Shown here: in pieces, positions 22,403 to 33,508 of the stretch
Position numbering within the stretch: position 1 is the first letter of the stretch
How the letters are laid out: every line of letters starts with the position of its first letter
Source: Macrostomum hystrix
Taxonomy: Eukaryota > Platyhelminthes > Macrostomidae
Assembly (NCBI GenBank): GCA_950097015.1
Contig: CATNEN010000030.1
Span: 3,457,001 to 3,521,000, forward strand
Reading direction: 5' to 3'
Length of the DNA: 64,000 nt
Notes under the pieces: model-generated
Seen by the model: the letters and a program-made list of their open reading frames with translations, nothing else
Databases searched by the model: none
What the model was told of the DNA's origin: nothing
Program-made: the position numbers and the translations under genes

Positions 22403-23066
22403 TAACAAAAGCCTTACTATGATTGTTAGTTGGCCATTTGTTAGCTATGCAGATATTATTATTTTAACTGTAGACCTAAAAAACATAACTAGCTAATATA
22501 ACTTAGGCTAATAATAGAGTACTTAGCTACAAAAAATATAATAAAAAACAATATATGTATATATACATATACATATAAATTTGTTATGCAACAAATTTAG
22601 GTTCTTTTTACTGTTCCACCATAGGCATAGCTATGGATGCAGTTAAAAAAGTTACCTACAGCTATATAGAGCTATTTAAACAAAATTTACAGATATAGAT
22701 ATGGTTATGTAAACTTCTGTTTCCCATTTCTAGTTCCCATATTAAAAGTTTTCCCCAACTCAAATCATTCTGAAGCCCTGATGTTATTTTTACATTGTGA
22801 GGTGGGGTTTTTCCCGAGTTGGTTGCTAAAGAGATCTGGATTTCTAAAGCAAAATTGCAAACAAAAATATTTTTTTACCATTTTGATTTATCAAAATTGT
22901 GGATTTCAAAAGTCTTTTGAATGTTCCCTAACTTTTTTATACAAGATTAAAACAAAATAGGAAGCTAATATATTTATCTTAAGATTGATTTCAGTGTTCC
23001 AATTTAGCACATGTATAATTGTACCTCATTGAACTGCAGATTTTATACTCTACAAAAAGCCTTCCA
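22403..23066. other. Presumed upstream region of the FAM193 gene
   Basis: AT-rich, with an alternating TATATACATATACATATA stretch near 22555-22576. An upstream 5' exon could lie here or further left; none could be assigned. Confidence 0.35.
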
Positions 23067-26000
23067 ATGAGCAGCTGTCAGGCCAGTCATCATCAACCTG
23101 TGGTGCCAGCACCATTGCCGGAAACCTCTGCATCTAAAAAGCACCGACCAGCGACTGTAGAAAAGTCAAAGCAACAGCAGCAGCAGCATGATAGGCACAA
23201 TGGCTCAGCCGCCTGCTCAATGACAACTTGCTCATCTGCGGCTCTGCGCGATTTTCTCTTCAACACTAGCTGCGTTGGCGACGGCTTTTCAGCGACTTGC
23301 TCATCCACTATCGAACTCACCGCCACCACCTCCGCACCTGTCTCCACAAGCTGCTCTCCCAGCAAAACGGTGCCCACTGGCAGTTCAATTGCGTGCTCTA
23401 GGCTGGCCAATACTACTGCTGCCACTGCATCTTCTGGTTCATCGGCTGGCTCGGCTGATTCTTCCGGTTCACCAACACCAGAACTGCTGCTGTCGGATGA
23501 GGATTCTGAGGTGCGAGCCTTATTTTTCCCACCCTACTAAACTGCCACCCTACACACTCTAATCTGCCACACTGCCTTATTCTCTCATTCTAGCATCCTC
23601 CCCAACAGATTCTCTCATTCTAATCAGCCACCCTAACATTTCTCTCATTTTAATCTGCCAGCCTTCCAGATTCTGTCATTCTAATCTGCCAGCCTACCAG
23701 ATTCTGTCATTCTAATCTGCCAGCCTACCAGATTCTGTCATTCTAATCTGCCAGCCTACCAGATTCTCTCATTCTAATCTGCCAGCCTACCAGATTCTGT
23801 CATTCTAATCTGCCAGCCTACCAGATACTCTCATTCTAATCTGCCAGCCTACCAGATGCTCTCATTCTAACCTGCCACACTACCAGATTCTTTCATTCTA
23901 ACCTGCCACACTACCAGATTCTTTCATTCTAATCTGCCACACTACCAGATTCTCTCATTCTAATCTGCCACACTACCAGATTCTTTCATTCTAATCTGCC
24001 ACACTACCAGATTCTCTCATTCTAATCTGCCACACTACCAGATTCTCTCATTCTAATCTGCCACACTACCAGATTCTCTCATTCTAATCTGCCAGCCGTA
24101 CTATCTATCAACTCTGACCGTATGGGCAATTTCTCTTTTTAACCGAGGCCAATCTATCTGGTATTTTCTCTTGTCCACCTTTCAGCCTGATGAGGGTGTC
24201 AAGTCTTCCAAACAGCCGGGAGCAGCGGACGCCTGCCGCTGTCGGTCGTGCAGATCCCGTCGGGCAGCTCAGCAGGTTCGCCGCGGCCTCGCCAAGCCGA
24301 CTCTGGAGCCGGAGGCCGAGGCCCGCCTAGTCGCCCTAGCGGACTGGCTGGCCGAGCGGGATCCTGGCGCTCTCTATGCAGCCATGGAGGAGCTGGGCGT
24401 GCGTCAGGCGCGCGAAATTGGCGCCCGACTGTGCAGCGCGCTGCCAGACGCTCCGCTGTCCGATATTAAACGTGAATTCTGCCGCGTCCTAATGCTAACA
24501 ATGCGCGAGGAGCTGCAAATTATGCGCCGCAATGCGACACGCCAGGCCACTGTAGCACGACTGTTGGAGACTACACACCTGGCACCTCTGGGCATCACCT
24601 GGGTGCAGCTTTGCGAACACTGGTTCCAGAGCCTTGCCTACTCATGCAGCGATCTGCGCCAGGTGCACAGTATCATGATGGAGCGCCTGAAGCCGCGCCC
24701 AGAGGATCGTGAAACACCGTCGCCGTTGAAGCTCTACCTAGAGTTGGACGCTGCAATGTCTGACGCCGACAATCGCTGGCGCCAGGTTCGGCCACAGCTG
24801 CAGGCTTGGCGGGCCAGGCACTGCGCCAGCGGCTTCGGCGGCCTCGCGGAAGAACTGGCCGGCACGCTGCTCGCCGACCCGACTGTGGTTCAACAGCTGT
24901 ACAAACTGCATGTGGCGCAGTCAATGAGCGATACACCCGTACAGTCATACACTTGCACCAAGTGTAACAAAACCTTGTGCGGCTGCTATATGTGCTCCTT
25001 TTCGCATTGCGTCACGTGCGGTTTCGAAGAGCTGGACGCCGGCATCGAGACCCACGCTGGCGATGGTTGCGTTGGACGACAACGGAAGCGTCATAGCGAC
25101 GTCGCCCTCCGCGGCAGCTGCTCTTCCGACGACGAGGCCGAAATCGGCGCCTCCGCCTGCTTTAGGAAAGAGTCGACAGCGTTGAAGCAGCGCATCAAAG
25201 CCAACTACATCGCAGCGGCTATCGTGTCGACGTCGCTAAACCAACAGCCGACGTCGGAGGTAATCGTTGGCTGCTGCGGTGGCGGCTCCTCCGATGCAGC
25301 TGACGTAACGGCAGGTCGCCCTGGGGTTTGCCAGCACCAGCACCAGATGTTTGACGCGCACTACCAGCACCACCATCACCACGGGCACCAGCAGCAGCAC
25401 CACCAGCACAGTTTTGCGCCCACTGCGTCTGGCAGCTCGGCTGACAAATCGGCGGATTCGACAGCTAACAATGGCACTGGCAACAATGGCCGCTTCTGCG
25501 ACTGCTGCTACTGCGAGGTCTTCGGCCACAGCGGCGGACAGCAGCCGGCTGTGCCGCCGAAATTCTTTGAGAAGCGTGAACAACTGCGCCTGAAGCTGCG
25601 CCGAAAAAAACAGAAGCCGCAGTCGCAGCAGCGGGTTCACGGCGGCGAAGTCTCCCAGTCGGCAGCCACCGATATCGACGCCCTAGTCGAGTTCATCGAA
25701 GGCGCCAAGGCCAGCAATGCCAAGCCAGCGCCGCCGGCCGCTGCGTCTGCGGCTAAACGCGAGGCGAAGAAAACACGCCAAAAAGCGGCCAAGAAGGCGA
25801 CGGAGGCCTCCACACCAACTAGAGCGGATCGGAGTCCAGACTCGCGATCTGAGAAGCCCGAGTCTGATGCCAAGTTAGCTAACAAGAATTGTACTGACCA
25901 TTCTGGCAATGCCAACGGAAATGCCGGTAGCGTCGGCAGAGTGGCGGACAAGCGGGCGAACGGCAGTCCCGATCCAGGTACGGATTCCTGTGGCACCTTC

Positions 26001-26948
26001 TGATTATAAATATTTGCAAGTTCCTTTCACTAATATTCACAATCCATTGCAGAGGAAGTGTTTAAACCGCGTGACCAGATTCATAACGAAGGCAATCAGC
26101 AGACTTTTGAATGTCAAACCGACGAGGATAGCGATGTCGACCCGGTAGTTGAACAGTTTAAAAGGTGATTTTTTTGTTTAATTTTTTAGTTACTTCATCC
26201 CTAGCAAATTAGACAACTTTAGGCATAGAAAATTTCAAGCTACTATAGTCCATAATTTTCTAAAATCTGAAATTCGGTATTTATAAAGTCAGGAATTCAG
26301 TACTTCAAAATCAGGAATTCTGTAATTCAAAATCAGGAATTCAGTTATTCTAAGTCAGGAATTCGGTAATTCTAAATCAGGAATTCTGTAATTACAAATC
26401 AGGAATTCAGTAATTATAAATCAGGAATTCAGTAATTATAAATCAGGAACTCAGTAATTATAAATCAGAAATTCGGTAATTCTAAATCAGGAATTCGGTA
26501 ATTCTAAGTCAGGAATTCTGTAATTATAAATCAGGAATTCGGTAATTATAAATCAGGAATTCGGTAATTCTAAATCAGGAATTCTGTAATTATAAATCAG
26601 GAATTCGGTAATTCTAAATCAGGAATTCTGTAATTATAAATCAGGAATTCTGTAATTCTAAATCAGGAATTCGGTATTTATAAATTAGGAATTCTGTAAT
26701 TATAAATCAGGAATTCTGTAATTATATATCAGGAATTCTGTAATTCTAAGTCAGGAATTCGGTAATTCTGAATCAGGAATTCTGTAATTATAAATTTGGA
26801 ATTCGGAAAATTGAGAACTATGCACCCTGACATTAAGATGCGCGCATTAATTCCGCACCTCAGCTTCGTGATGAACTCGCACACGCCCAAGGAGAGGCAG
26901 AAGGTTCGACTTGACATCAACTCACTGTCTTTGTCGATGAAGAAGTGA
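23067..26948 (+). CDS. FAM193: FAM193-family protein, 4 exons
   Basis: Joined exons 23067-23510, 24186-25977, 26053-26164 and 26864-26948 give 810 aa; all introns are GT-AG and phases 0, 1 and 2 match. Diagnostic pieces: a Cys cluster (CRCRSCRSRR) opening exon 2, a conserved helical region with WVQLCEHWFQSL, the motif CTKCNKTLCGCYMCSFSHC, a His/Gln-rich stretch, FCDCCYCEVFGHSG followed by REQLRLKLRRKKQK, a basic coiled tail, and the C-terminal VFKPRDQIHN...DVDPVVEQFK motif. The CYCEVFGH block and the VxxFK end are hallmarks of animal FAM193A/B. Molecular function is poorly known. The last exon (SFVMNSHTPKERQKVRLDIN) was found only by phase and similarity. Start ATG 23067 is provisional; vertebrate members are longer, so upstream exons may exist. 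Introns 1 and 3 hold minisatellites. Confidence 0.85.
23571..24096. repeat. 31-bp minisatellite in FAM193 intron 1
   Basis: About 16 units with core CATTCTAATCTGCCACACTA followed by CCAGATTCTCT. Early units have CCAGCCTACC, later ones CCACACTACC, so the array is split into two subtypes. In gene orientation each unit contains CTAAT followed by a pyrimidine-rich run and CAG, resembling a branch site and 3' splice site. Confidence 0.95.
26270..26800. repeat. 22-bp minisatellite in FAM193 intron 3
   Basis: About 24 units with core AATCAGGAATTCGGTAATTC; the variable base gives CGG, CTG or CAG before TAATT. Gene-strand units read CAG, GAATTCG, then GTAATTCTAAATCAG, so an AG and a GT recur in every unit. 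Confidence 0.95.
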
Positions 26949-27042
26949 CCGCTATACAAAAGTAGCGACTCCACTACTTACAGTAGCGAAAACTTGTGTC
27001 TATTGTCATTAATTATTTCTTTTGTTTTCATTTTTGCTTTAA

Positions 27043-27048
27043 AATAAA
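27043..27048 (+). promoter_or_regulatory. Candidate FAM193 polyadenylation signal
   Basis: AATAAA 95 nt after the predicted stop codon. Confidence 0.55.
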
Positions 27049-28424
27049 AACTTCATCTCTCACCAATTCTACTAGTAGTTTTTTTACCTGTTTTTTTATT
27101 TATAATAGATTAAAATCTAATTAGCAAAAAAAGGTCCTACGCTATGCTATCACTCTGTTTTCCTGTACGGAGCTTCCTACTTTTAAAGATACCGCTGATA
27201 TTTTATTCTTTAATTTATTTTTAAAGCTATTTTTAGCACGTTGCCAGTTAAACAGTTAAACAATTGGCAAGAATGGGGAAAAGTTACTGATCTTGTTGAA
27301 TAAGGAAATGCGCGTAAAATATTATGCCCAGTGTTTTGCGTTTTATTCAATCCCTAAATTTTTAGATTTATCCATAAAGATGATCCCAGGCGCAACTATC
27401 ACAATACCCTAACTAATGTGCTACTAATCACAATGTTCAAACTGCTTGGTTGCGAGCAGGCTGCTCAATTAGATCTATCTGCATTGGTTAGAATATAGTT
27501 TTTAAATAATTATTTTTGCAGCTAACGTTTCACAATTGGGTCGCACGCCTAAGTCATTGCTCAGTTAGTTTTAGGCCCCTGTTCGATGCGTCAACCAGTT
27601 TTTTAACTCCATTTTTTACCAAGTCTACGCTTACTTCTCTACCCAGCTAGCAGTAGTATATGCGGTATGTTTGCATCAGCAATAGTGCAGAGCAACGCTG
27701 CCTTCTCTCATTTACAGTGGCCATCACAACTTTGCAGTACTAGTGCTATTTAGTTCAGCTATACATTAGTAAGCCTGTTTGCTCTAGCAGCTAATTCTCC
27801 ATATTTGCTGGCTTTATCCAACTGCTGTCGTGTGCGGAGTGAGTTGTGCTCCATTTTTAGATATATTTTGCTGTTTGGCGGTCGCTATTTTCTAGTTTAA
27901 TGTTCATTTGCTGGGCATTTGTTCGCATTGCTTATTTTCTAGTTGTAAATTGAAATTGATTCAGAATAACTTGGCACAGCTTCAGTAGCCACTTGTGTGT
28001 CGCTTGAAACCTCAAAACTGGGTAGCGTCCCGTTTTTGTTATTTTTTCAGCTTGGATTTTTACGCTATTTCGAAGTACGAGAAGTGTGCATGACAACTCT
28101 ATAATATACTTGTTCATGAATGGGCTTCAAATTATTAGGCTTTATCATAGCAAATTCATTAATAAGCGAAATCATCCATTTTGCTTGGAACAATGGGGAC
28201 TGTTTTTGCAACAAAGGTATCACCTGAATCTGTGAATTTTCGTATTTCCTTTTCCTTTAAATATTAAAATCACGCCTTCGTATTGCATAGCGCTGTGTGA
28301 CCTTTATGGTGTCATTAACAGTAGGACTACCAAGCCATTTTGCCGCCCGTTTTTATACCAAAATTTTGGTATGTTTAAGTTAGGTTGCTGCCGTTCAAAA
28401 TAATTTTTTGACAGCACACGAACG
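27049..28424. other. Unassigned spacer
   Basis: About 1.4 kb, AT-rich, no gene or repeat recognised. Confidence 0.45.
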
Positions 28425-28890
28425 CTTATGGGTGGTAACTGATTGGTTGACAGGCGATGGAGTCCTGTGGTTGAGCTGCGCCTAATATTTAGGCTTGATC
28501 AGTGAAATTGGAAAAATTCGCGTCAGGGTGTCCATAGTGACCTAGTTCCACCTGTTGTTGCCCTTGAAGGTCCAACAGTCCGTCTAGATAAAGGTAGGTG
28601 ACCACCAAAGACGGAGATGATGCAGGCAAATTCGCGTGAAATGCTGATAAATTTAGAAGGCCTGGTAAGGCTACACTGAGGCGCAGTGCTAATTCGTGTA
28701 TAGGGATTGAATGAAATACAATAGCGCTTATTGGAAAAATCAGACCTTCGACCAGAAACATAGAATATCTCGACGGTCTGAAGAGCCAGGAACTTGATTA
28801 CTGTTTCAGAAGATGCGCAAGCAAAAAGTTGGTCGGTGTTCTTGAGTTTCGTGTGCTTGCATTGCTCCGTTCGGGTGCAGCACAAGAAAT
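28425..28890 (-). repeat. Dispersed repeat D, copy 2 (inverted relative to copy 1)
   Basis: Reverse complement is homologous to 3845-4312 throughout. In this copy a frame of 90 codons (28489-28761, minus) is open, ending DANFSNFTDQA and stop at the same place as copy 1. The aligned tails share LPGL, ASSPS, VVTY, YLDGLLDLQG, QQVELG and NFT. No known family recognised. Confidence 0.75.
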
Positions 28891-29189
28891 TGTCAGGGGG
28901 GAAATCCCCCTTGGTAGTTCTACTGTTAATTTGAGATAGATATAATGATAATTAGATAATGATCGAGATAGACTTTATGTTCAAGATTGGTTGCTGCCCT
29001 TCGTAGTCACTTACATTACGTAATTTCATATTTTGTTATTCAATAAAAAGGTTAGCAGATTTGATTTGTATAAAATCATTTATAAAGAAGGCTTGCAGAC
29101 ATGTACTTAAAAATCCCCATCGATTCTAGGTGACAAAATCTCACGTTTTTATACGTTTTTAAAATGAAATGACTTTGTTTCACTAAGGT
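28891..29189. other. Short spacer
   Basis: No feature supported. Confidence 0.4.
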
Positions 29190-31075
29190 AGTAGTAGACG
29201 CTAGGACGAAGAGGCCTTAGCGCACCGACGGTCGCGAAACAGTTGTGACCGGCATACGACAGTCTTAATGGCGATCATGCGGGCCCATTGTCTCGAGGTC
29301 GTTCAGGTAGGTCTAAACGAGTGCGGAGGTTCTCCCGTGCCCAGGCCTAAGCGTGGCGCGGGGATGAAGAACAGTCATCGCCAGCGGGTTGGCCGCGCCT
29401 CGGCCATGTCTTCGGAGAACATGGCCAAGAAGCCGCTGGTAGTTGCAGGGTACGGTGTAGCGGATGAACATTTGTTTGCCGCTCAATCGCCTGTTTTTGA
29501 GATCGTCTCCGGGTACCGGATCCCCGGGGCATGCCTGATCATCGGCCTGTAGAGCGCGTCAAGAGCGTCCTCGCGCGTCTTCGTCATCGGAATCGTTTCG
29601 AGTCTGTAAAGCAATAGAGGCTCAACTGCTGTGCGAAAAATTCGTTGTTGGCTGCGGAGTTGAAGATGGCACTTAGTAATCGAGCAGGCCTGTGCTCTTC
29701 TGTCTGAATTAATGGCATCCAAATTAGCCACGAGGGAGCAAAGGTAGTGGAAGGCGTCGCATTCTGCAATCCGGTCTCCATTTGGCAGAGTCATGGATGT
29801 CAGTAGTTAGGCCTTCGTGCACGTCTTCAGTTTTCTTTGCGTTTGTCGTAAGCCCAACTTTAGCGCTTTCCTCACACAGTCTGGTCAGAGCATGCTGAGC
29901 CGCCTCTGGATTCTTGCAGACCACAGCGATGTCGGCGAAAGCTAGGGCAGCTAACGTGATACCCTGGTGCCGACTGCTTCTGCGGTGAGTGGTTTCGTAG
30001 CCGTCTATTTCTTGCAAGCTTCGGCGGAGTACGTAATCCAGAAGGATTATAAAAAGAAGTGGCGCTAGAGTGTCGCCTTGAAGAACGCAGAAACTGGTTT
30101 TGAAGACATTTGTTTGGTCTCCTATCATCTGGACAAATGCGTTGGTGATTTTGTAAATATCCATAATGGCGGCAATAAGAATTTGAGGAACTCCGTAGAA
30201 GGCAAGGATCCCTCTGAGAGCACGGCGGGAAACAGAATCGAATGTTTTTTAATCGATAAATATGATGATAACACACTTCTGGCGAGATTTGCAAGTCTCC
30301 ACAATATTGCGGACCGTTGCAATCTGCTCGAGCGTCGATCTACTTAGTCGGAAGCCGCTTTGGATGCTTAAGGAGCAGAGGGTCCAGTTTGGGCAGCAGA
30401 CTGTTTCTAAGAATGGAGTTTACGAGCTTCGGTAGAGCAGGAGCTCCAGAGCGATGCCGCGTGGGTTATCAAGGCTAGTAAATGGTCCCTTTTTGGTATA
30501 GACACGATTTTAAATAGCCTCCGATCAGGAAGTTTTTTTCAAGCTCGGAAAGCTTCAGGACGCTCGGTGGGACTCCGTCAAAGACAGCGGTAGCATCGGC
30601 CTTCATTTGATCAAGAGCAAATCGAACTTCCGATAGGGAAATTAGGCTAGTATTGAAACTGCCCGAATCGGCAGGGCAAAAGCCAGGAATTCCAGTTAGT
30701 TGAAGGTCGGGATTAGGGGCGTTTAAGACTTGGCTATAGTGCTCAACGAGTTTTGTTTTACAATCAGCTATTGGCTCGGCAGCTAAAACTATTCGGCCTG
30801 GGCTTCCGCCTCCTGAGGATATTGATCAAGCACCAGGATGCTCTGTGTTTGCAGTTGACAGATGCGGTCTGAATTCCACTGACGGCGTTTTCAATGAAGG
30901 CTTTAGTGCGATAATATCGGAATAAGCCTGCTGGAGCTCAGTTTGCAATTTGTTGGATAGTTCACTTTCGCGACCTTCCTTAGCGATTGCGCTCTGAAGA
31001 CTATTTCTGGTCTGAGTGATTAGCGGGTCAGAATCCCAGATAGTCTTTGGGGGATTCCGTGACGCTGCCACTGCA
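29190..31075 (-). pseudogene. Dead non-LTR retrotransposon (LINE) reverse transcriptase remnant
   Basis: Reading the minus strand from about 31071 down, broken frames give: a linker before RT (QLQQAYSDIIALK-like), GFRLSRSTLEQIATVRNIVE, a block reading IIFID-stop-KTFDSVSRRALRG, VFKTSFCVLQGDTLAPLLFI, LAFADIAVV, LPNGDRIAECDAFHYL and MTKTREDALDALYRPMIRHA. These are successive RT motifs of LINE elements. Damage: a TAA at 30249-30251 in RT block A, FADI in place of the catalytic FADD, and a frameshift near 29790. A 3' tail with TACTACTACCTTAGTG ends near 29190. The endonuclease domain is absent, consistent with 5' truncation. The clade is uncertain (RTE/Jockey-like). Confidence 0.88.
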
Positions 31076-31724
31076 TTGAATAGTGCTATTGCGAGTCACG
31101 CACTTCTTCAAAAAACTTTGAAGATTCGATGATATTAACTCTACTATGCATCTCACAATTTTTAAAGCTAATTGAAAGGTATAGCTTATTTCTAAGACTA
31201 CTTACTTTTCATTGCGCATGTGGGCATTCAAACTAAGTTGCTTACATCCAGAGACTAATTTAGTGTCCTTTTTAACACAGAACTTACCTGTGATATAAGT
31301 GATAGAAGTAAGCTCTGTGGTTTGTTTAGGATCTTCCTACTGTACTCGTAAATTAGGTAGTCTGTACTTGCACTTTAAGATTTTTTTCCGGGAACTATCT
31401 TTTGGAAGAATTTTATATCATTGACTACAATTCATTTTGCACATTTTTGGTTGCAGCGATGGTTTAATCCACAGAAGTTATGGACATTTTTATGCAATCA
31501 TTCATGAAATATCCCTTTCAGGATCTAAACCATGAACATCTGGCGTCACAGTAAGTTATGCTTAATTCACCCGCATATGGTCGGATTATTAAAGCTACGT
31601 CTCTTGCAGTTCTTTATGCATGAATTTGACGTATATTATCTACCAGGAACTCTACCAAGAAAATTCTGTCTGACAATCGTACTGCGTCTGGATGGCATGC
31701 ATCGCACTTACTTACTTACTTTGC
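31076..31724. other. Unassigned spacer
   Basis: AT-rich, no gene or repeat supported. Confidence 0.4.
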
Positions 31725-32297
31725 AGGGGGGCCTGGGGCACTTGACGCACAAACACAGGAACGGCATGCCCCCAGGCCGGCGAACTAGGCGAGAGCCGCC
31801 CATCGCGCCGCCTCCCCTGAGCAGGCACCTCACACACACAGCAGCAAGCCAAGCGGGAAAGGGGGCGGCAGCCGGAGTGCCTCTCACCCCAGGCCCGCAC
31901 ACGCACAGAGCAGACCAAGCCGGGGCGGGGCGGAAGGCTGATAGAAATCAGTCCTCAGGGGGGGCGGGTGACGAGTGTACACTTTATCCAATCGCGCTGA
32001 CGGAAATCCAGATGAGCGCGCGGCGGTGTACACCCGCCCCCCAGCCACCCCCCGCAAGGTCTAACGCCCCAGCGCCAACGCACATAACTCATACAACGCA
32101 GAACAGGCACACAGAAAGGTAGGAGCGAAGCTATTTTTCAAGCTTTGATTGCACGAAATATGGTGCACCTCCACCGGTCGCTACTGTCCAAACCCCCCAA
32201 CAAGTACCGAAATTAATCGTGACCTGAAGGGTGAATCGAACTAGCGTCCTTTGGAGTGCGAGGCAGCGACGTTAGCCGCTGACCCCCCTCGCCCCTT
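31725..32297 (-). mobile_element. tRNA-derived SINE, family C
   Basis: On the minus strand the 5' end reads GGGGTCAGCGGCTAACGTCG followed by CTGCCTCGCACTCC and then CTAGTTCGATTCACCC, spaced like the A and B boxes of a tRNA pol III promoter. A GC-rich body of about 500 bp follows, ending in GCATGCCCCCAGGCC-like sequence near 31730-31780. Composition is sharply GC-richer than its surroundings. It differs from SINE families A and B elsewhere in the window. The open frame at 31532-32122 (+) runs across it and is not a gene. Body boundaries are approximate. Confidence 0.65.
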
Positions 32298-32580
32298 ATG
32301 CATCGCAGTTAGTCATTTGGTTTGTGGTGAAGTTTTTGTCTAGGATTTTTTGGCTGTCTATAGACGTTCATGCAACTGCCGAGTGCCAGATTCTCAAGAT
32401 ATTCTATGAGACTAAAGTGCATGATTTTAAAATGCACCGTAGAAGACCTATTAGTCATATAAGCAGACGAGTAGTCGAATACGTAAGTCCATTTCAGTTG
32501 GCCCGAACTTAACAGTTTATCAGCGCTTCACGAGCTATTATAAACATTGCTGGTACGTTTTTGGTCTCTAAATGTCTCGA

Positions 32581-33508
32581 TCAGGCCCAGCTGGCCAGGT
32601 TGCTGCTAATTAGCTTGCGCCAGGCCTTCATCTCTGCGTTGCTGTTGTATGGCAGGTTCACTGTAGCGTCAAAGTGCGGCAGAAGGATGCACTCTCGTCT
32701 CAGAGCGTTACTATAGAAACCGACACAGCCTAGGCGCCATTTGCAAGCCAGGGAGCAGGTGGCCTCGGTGGCCTCGAACATGCTGACTTCGATGTGCTGA
32801 CTGCAGCCGGGTCCGGTCTGTGAGTAGCCCAGGATGCTGGCTCGCTCGAAGGCGGCATTGTACCGCGGAGGGCAGCCAAGAGTGCTGGCGTCTCCCCCAA
32901 GGCACATTCCGGCCGGGTGCTCGCAGTGATATTTGGCTGGAGACAAGCACTCAATGTCGTGAAGCCGATTAGTTAAACTGTTGTGCGCTATGCAGTTTTG
33001 GCCATAGCCTTGGTTGCCAGGCTCATTGGTGGCCCACCAGGTGCTGCTGGTAAGATTCATGTCGCGCAGACCCGGTATGACCTTTACAGTTGGTAGGTTT
33101 TTAGTAAGAGATGATATTCATTTATATTCGAGCGTACAGCACTCTGCAGAAACTGTTAAACAGCCCCGTGGATATCACCTGCCAACCGTCGCGACTTCGA
33201 TTTCGCTCGCGCAGAGCGTCCGTAGCGCTGATGTAAATCATGCCACTGGCGAACTGCGGCTGCGACCGGACGCGCGCGTAAGTGCTCGGCGTCAGCAGCC
33301 GATGGCTCAGGGCGGCACACACATCCAGGGCGTCGCAGAGATTAGCGGTGCTGTTTGTCACCGGACTGAGGCAGGTGGGAGGCCCTAAGGAGTCGTTGAG
33401 CAGGGTGTAACCCGGACTGCAGGCCAGGTCGGTCGCGAGCGCCAGCAGCTGAGGCCACAGCACCATCAGCTGCAGCAGAGCAGAATGGACAGAAAGTCTG
33501 CAGCTCAT
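32581..33508 (-). CDS. Secreted C-type lectin-like protein with PAN/apple-like C-terminus, 2 exons
   Basis: Exon 1 33508-33179 and exon 2 33081-32581 join in phase 0 across a 97-bp GT-AG intron, giving 276 aa. Residues 1-27 form a signal peptide (LLQLMVLWPQLLALA). A C-type lectin domain follows, with paired Cys residues, GLRDMNLTSSTWWATNEP, GYGQNC and the closing KYHCE, corresponding to the family's W-x-x-x-EPN and final Cys region. The calcium-binding EPN is EPG here, so sugar binding is uncertain. The C-terminal part (about residues 165-260) has ATCSLACKWRLGCVGFYSNALRRECIL, a Cys pattern like PAN/apple domains. Predicted secreted, possibly in mucus, adhesion or immunity (inference). Confidence 0.8.

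Noticed and set aside
31532-32122. 196-codon plus-strand frame
   Set aside because: Runs through a GC-rich tRNA-derived SINE on the opposite strand.
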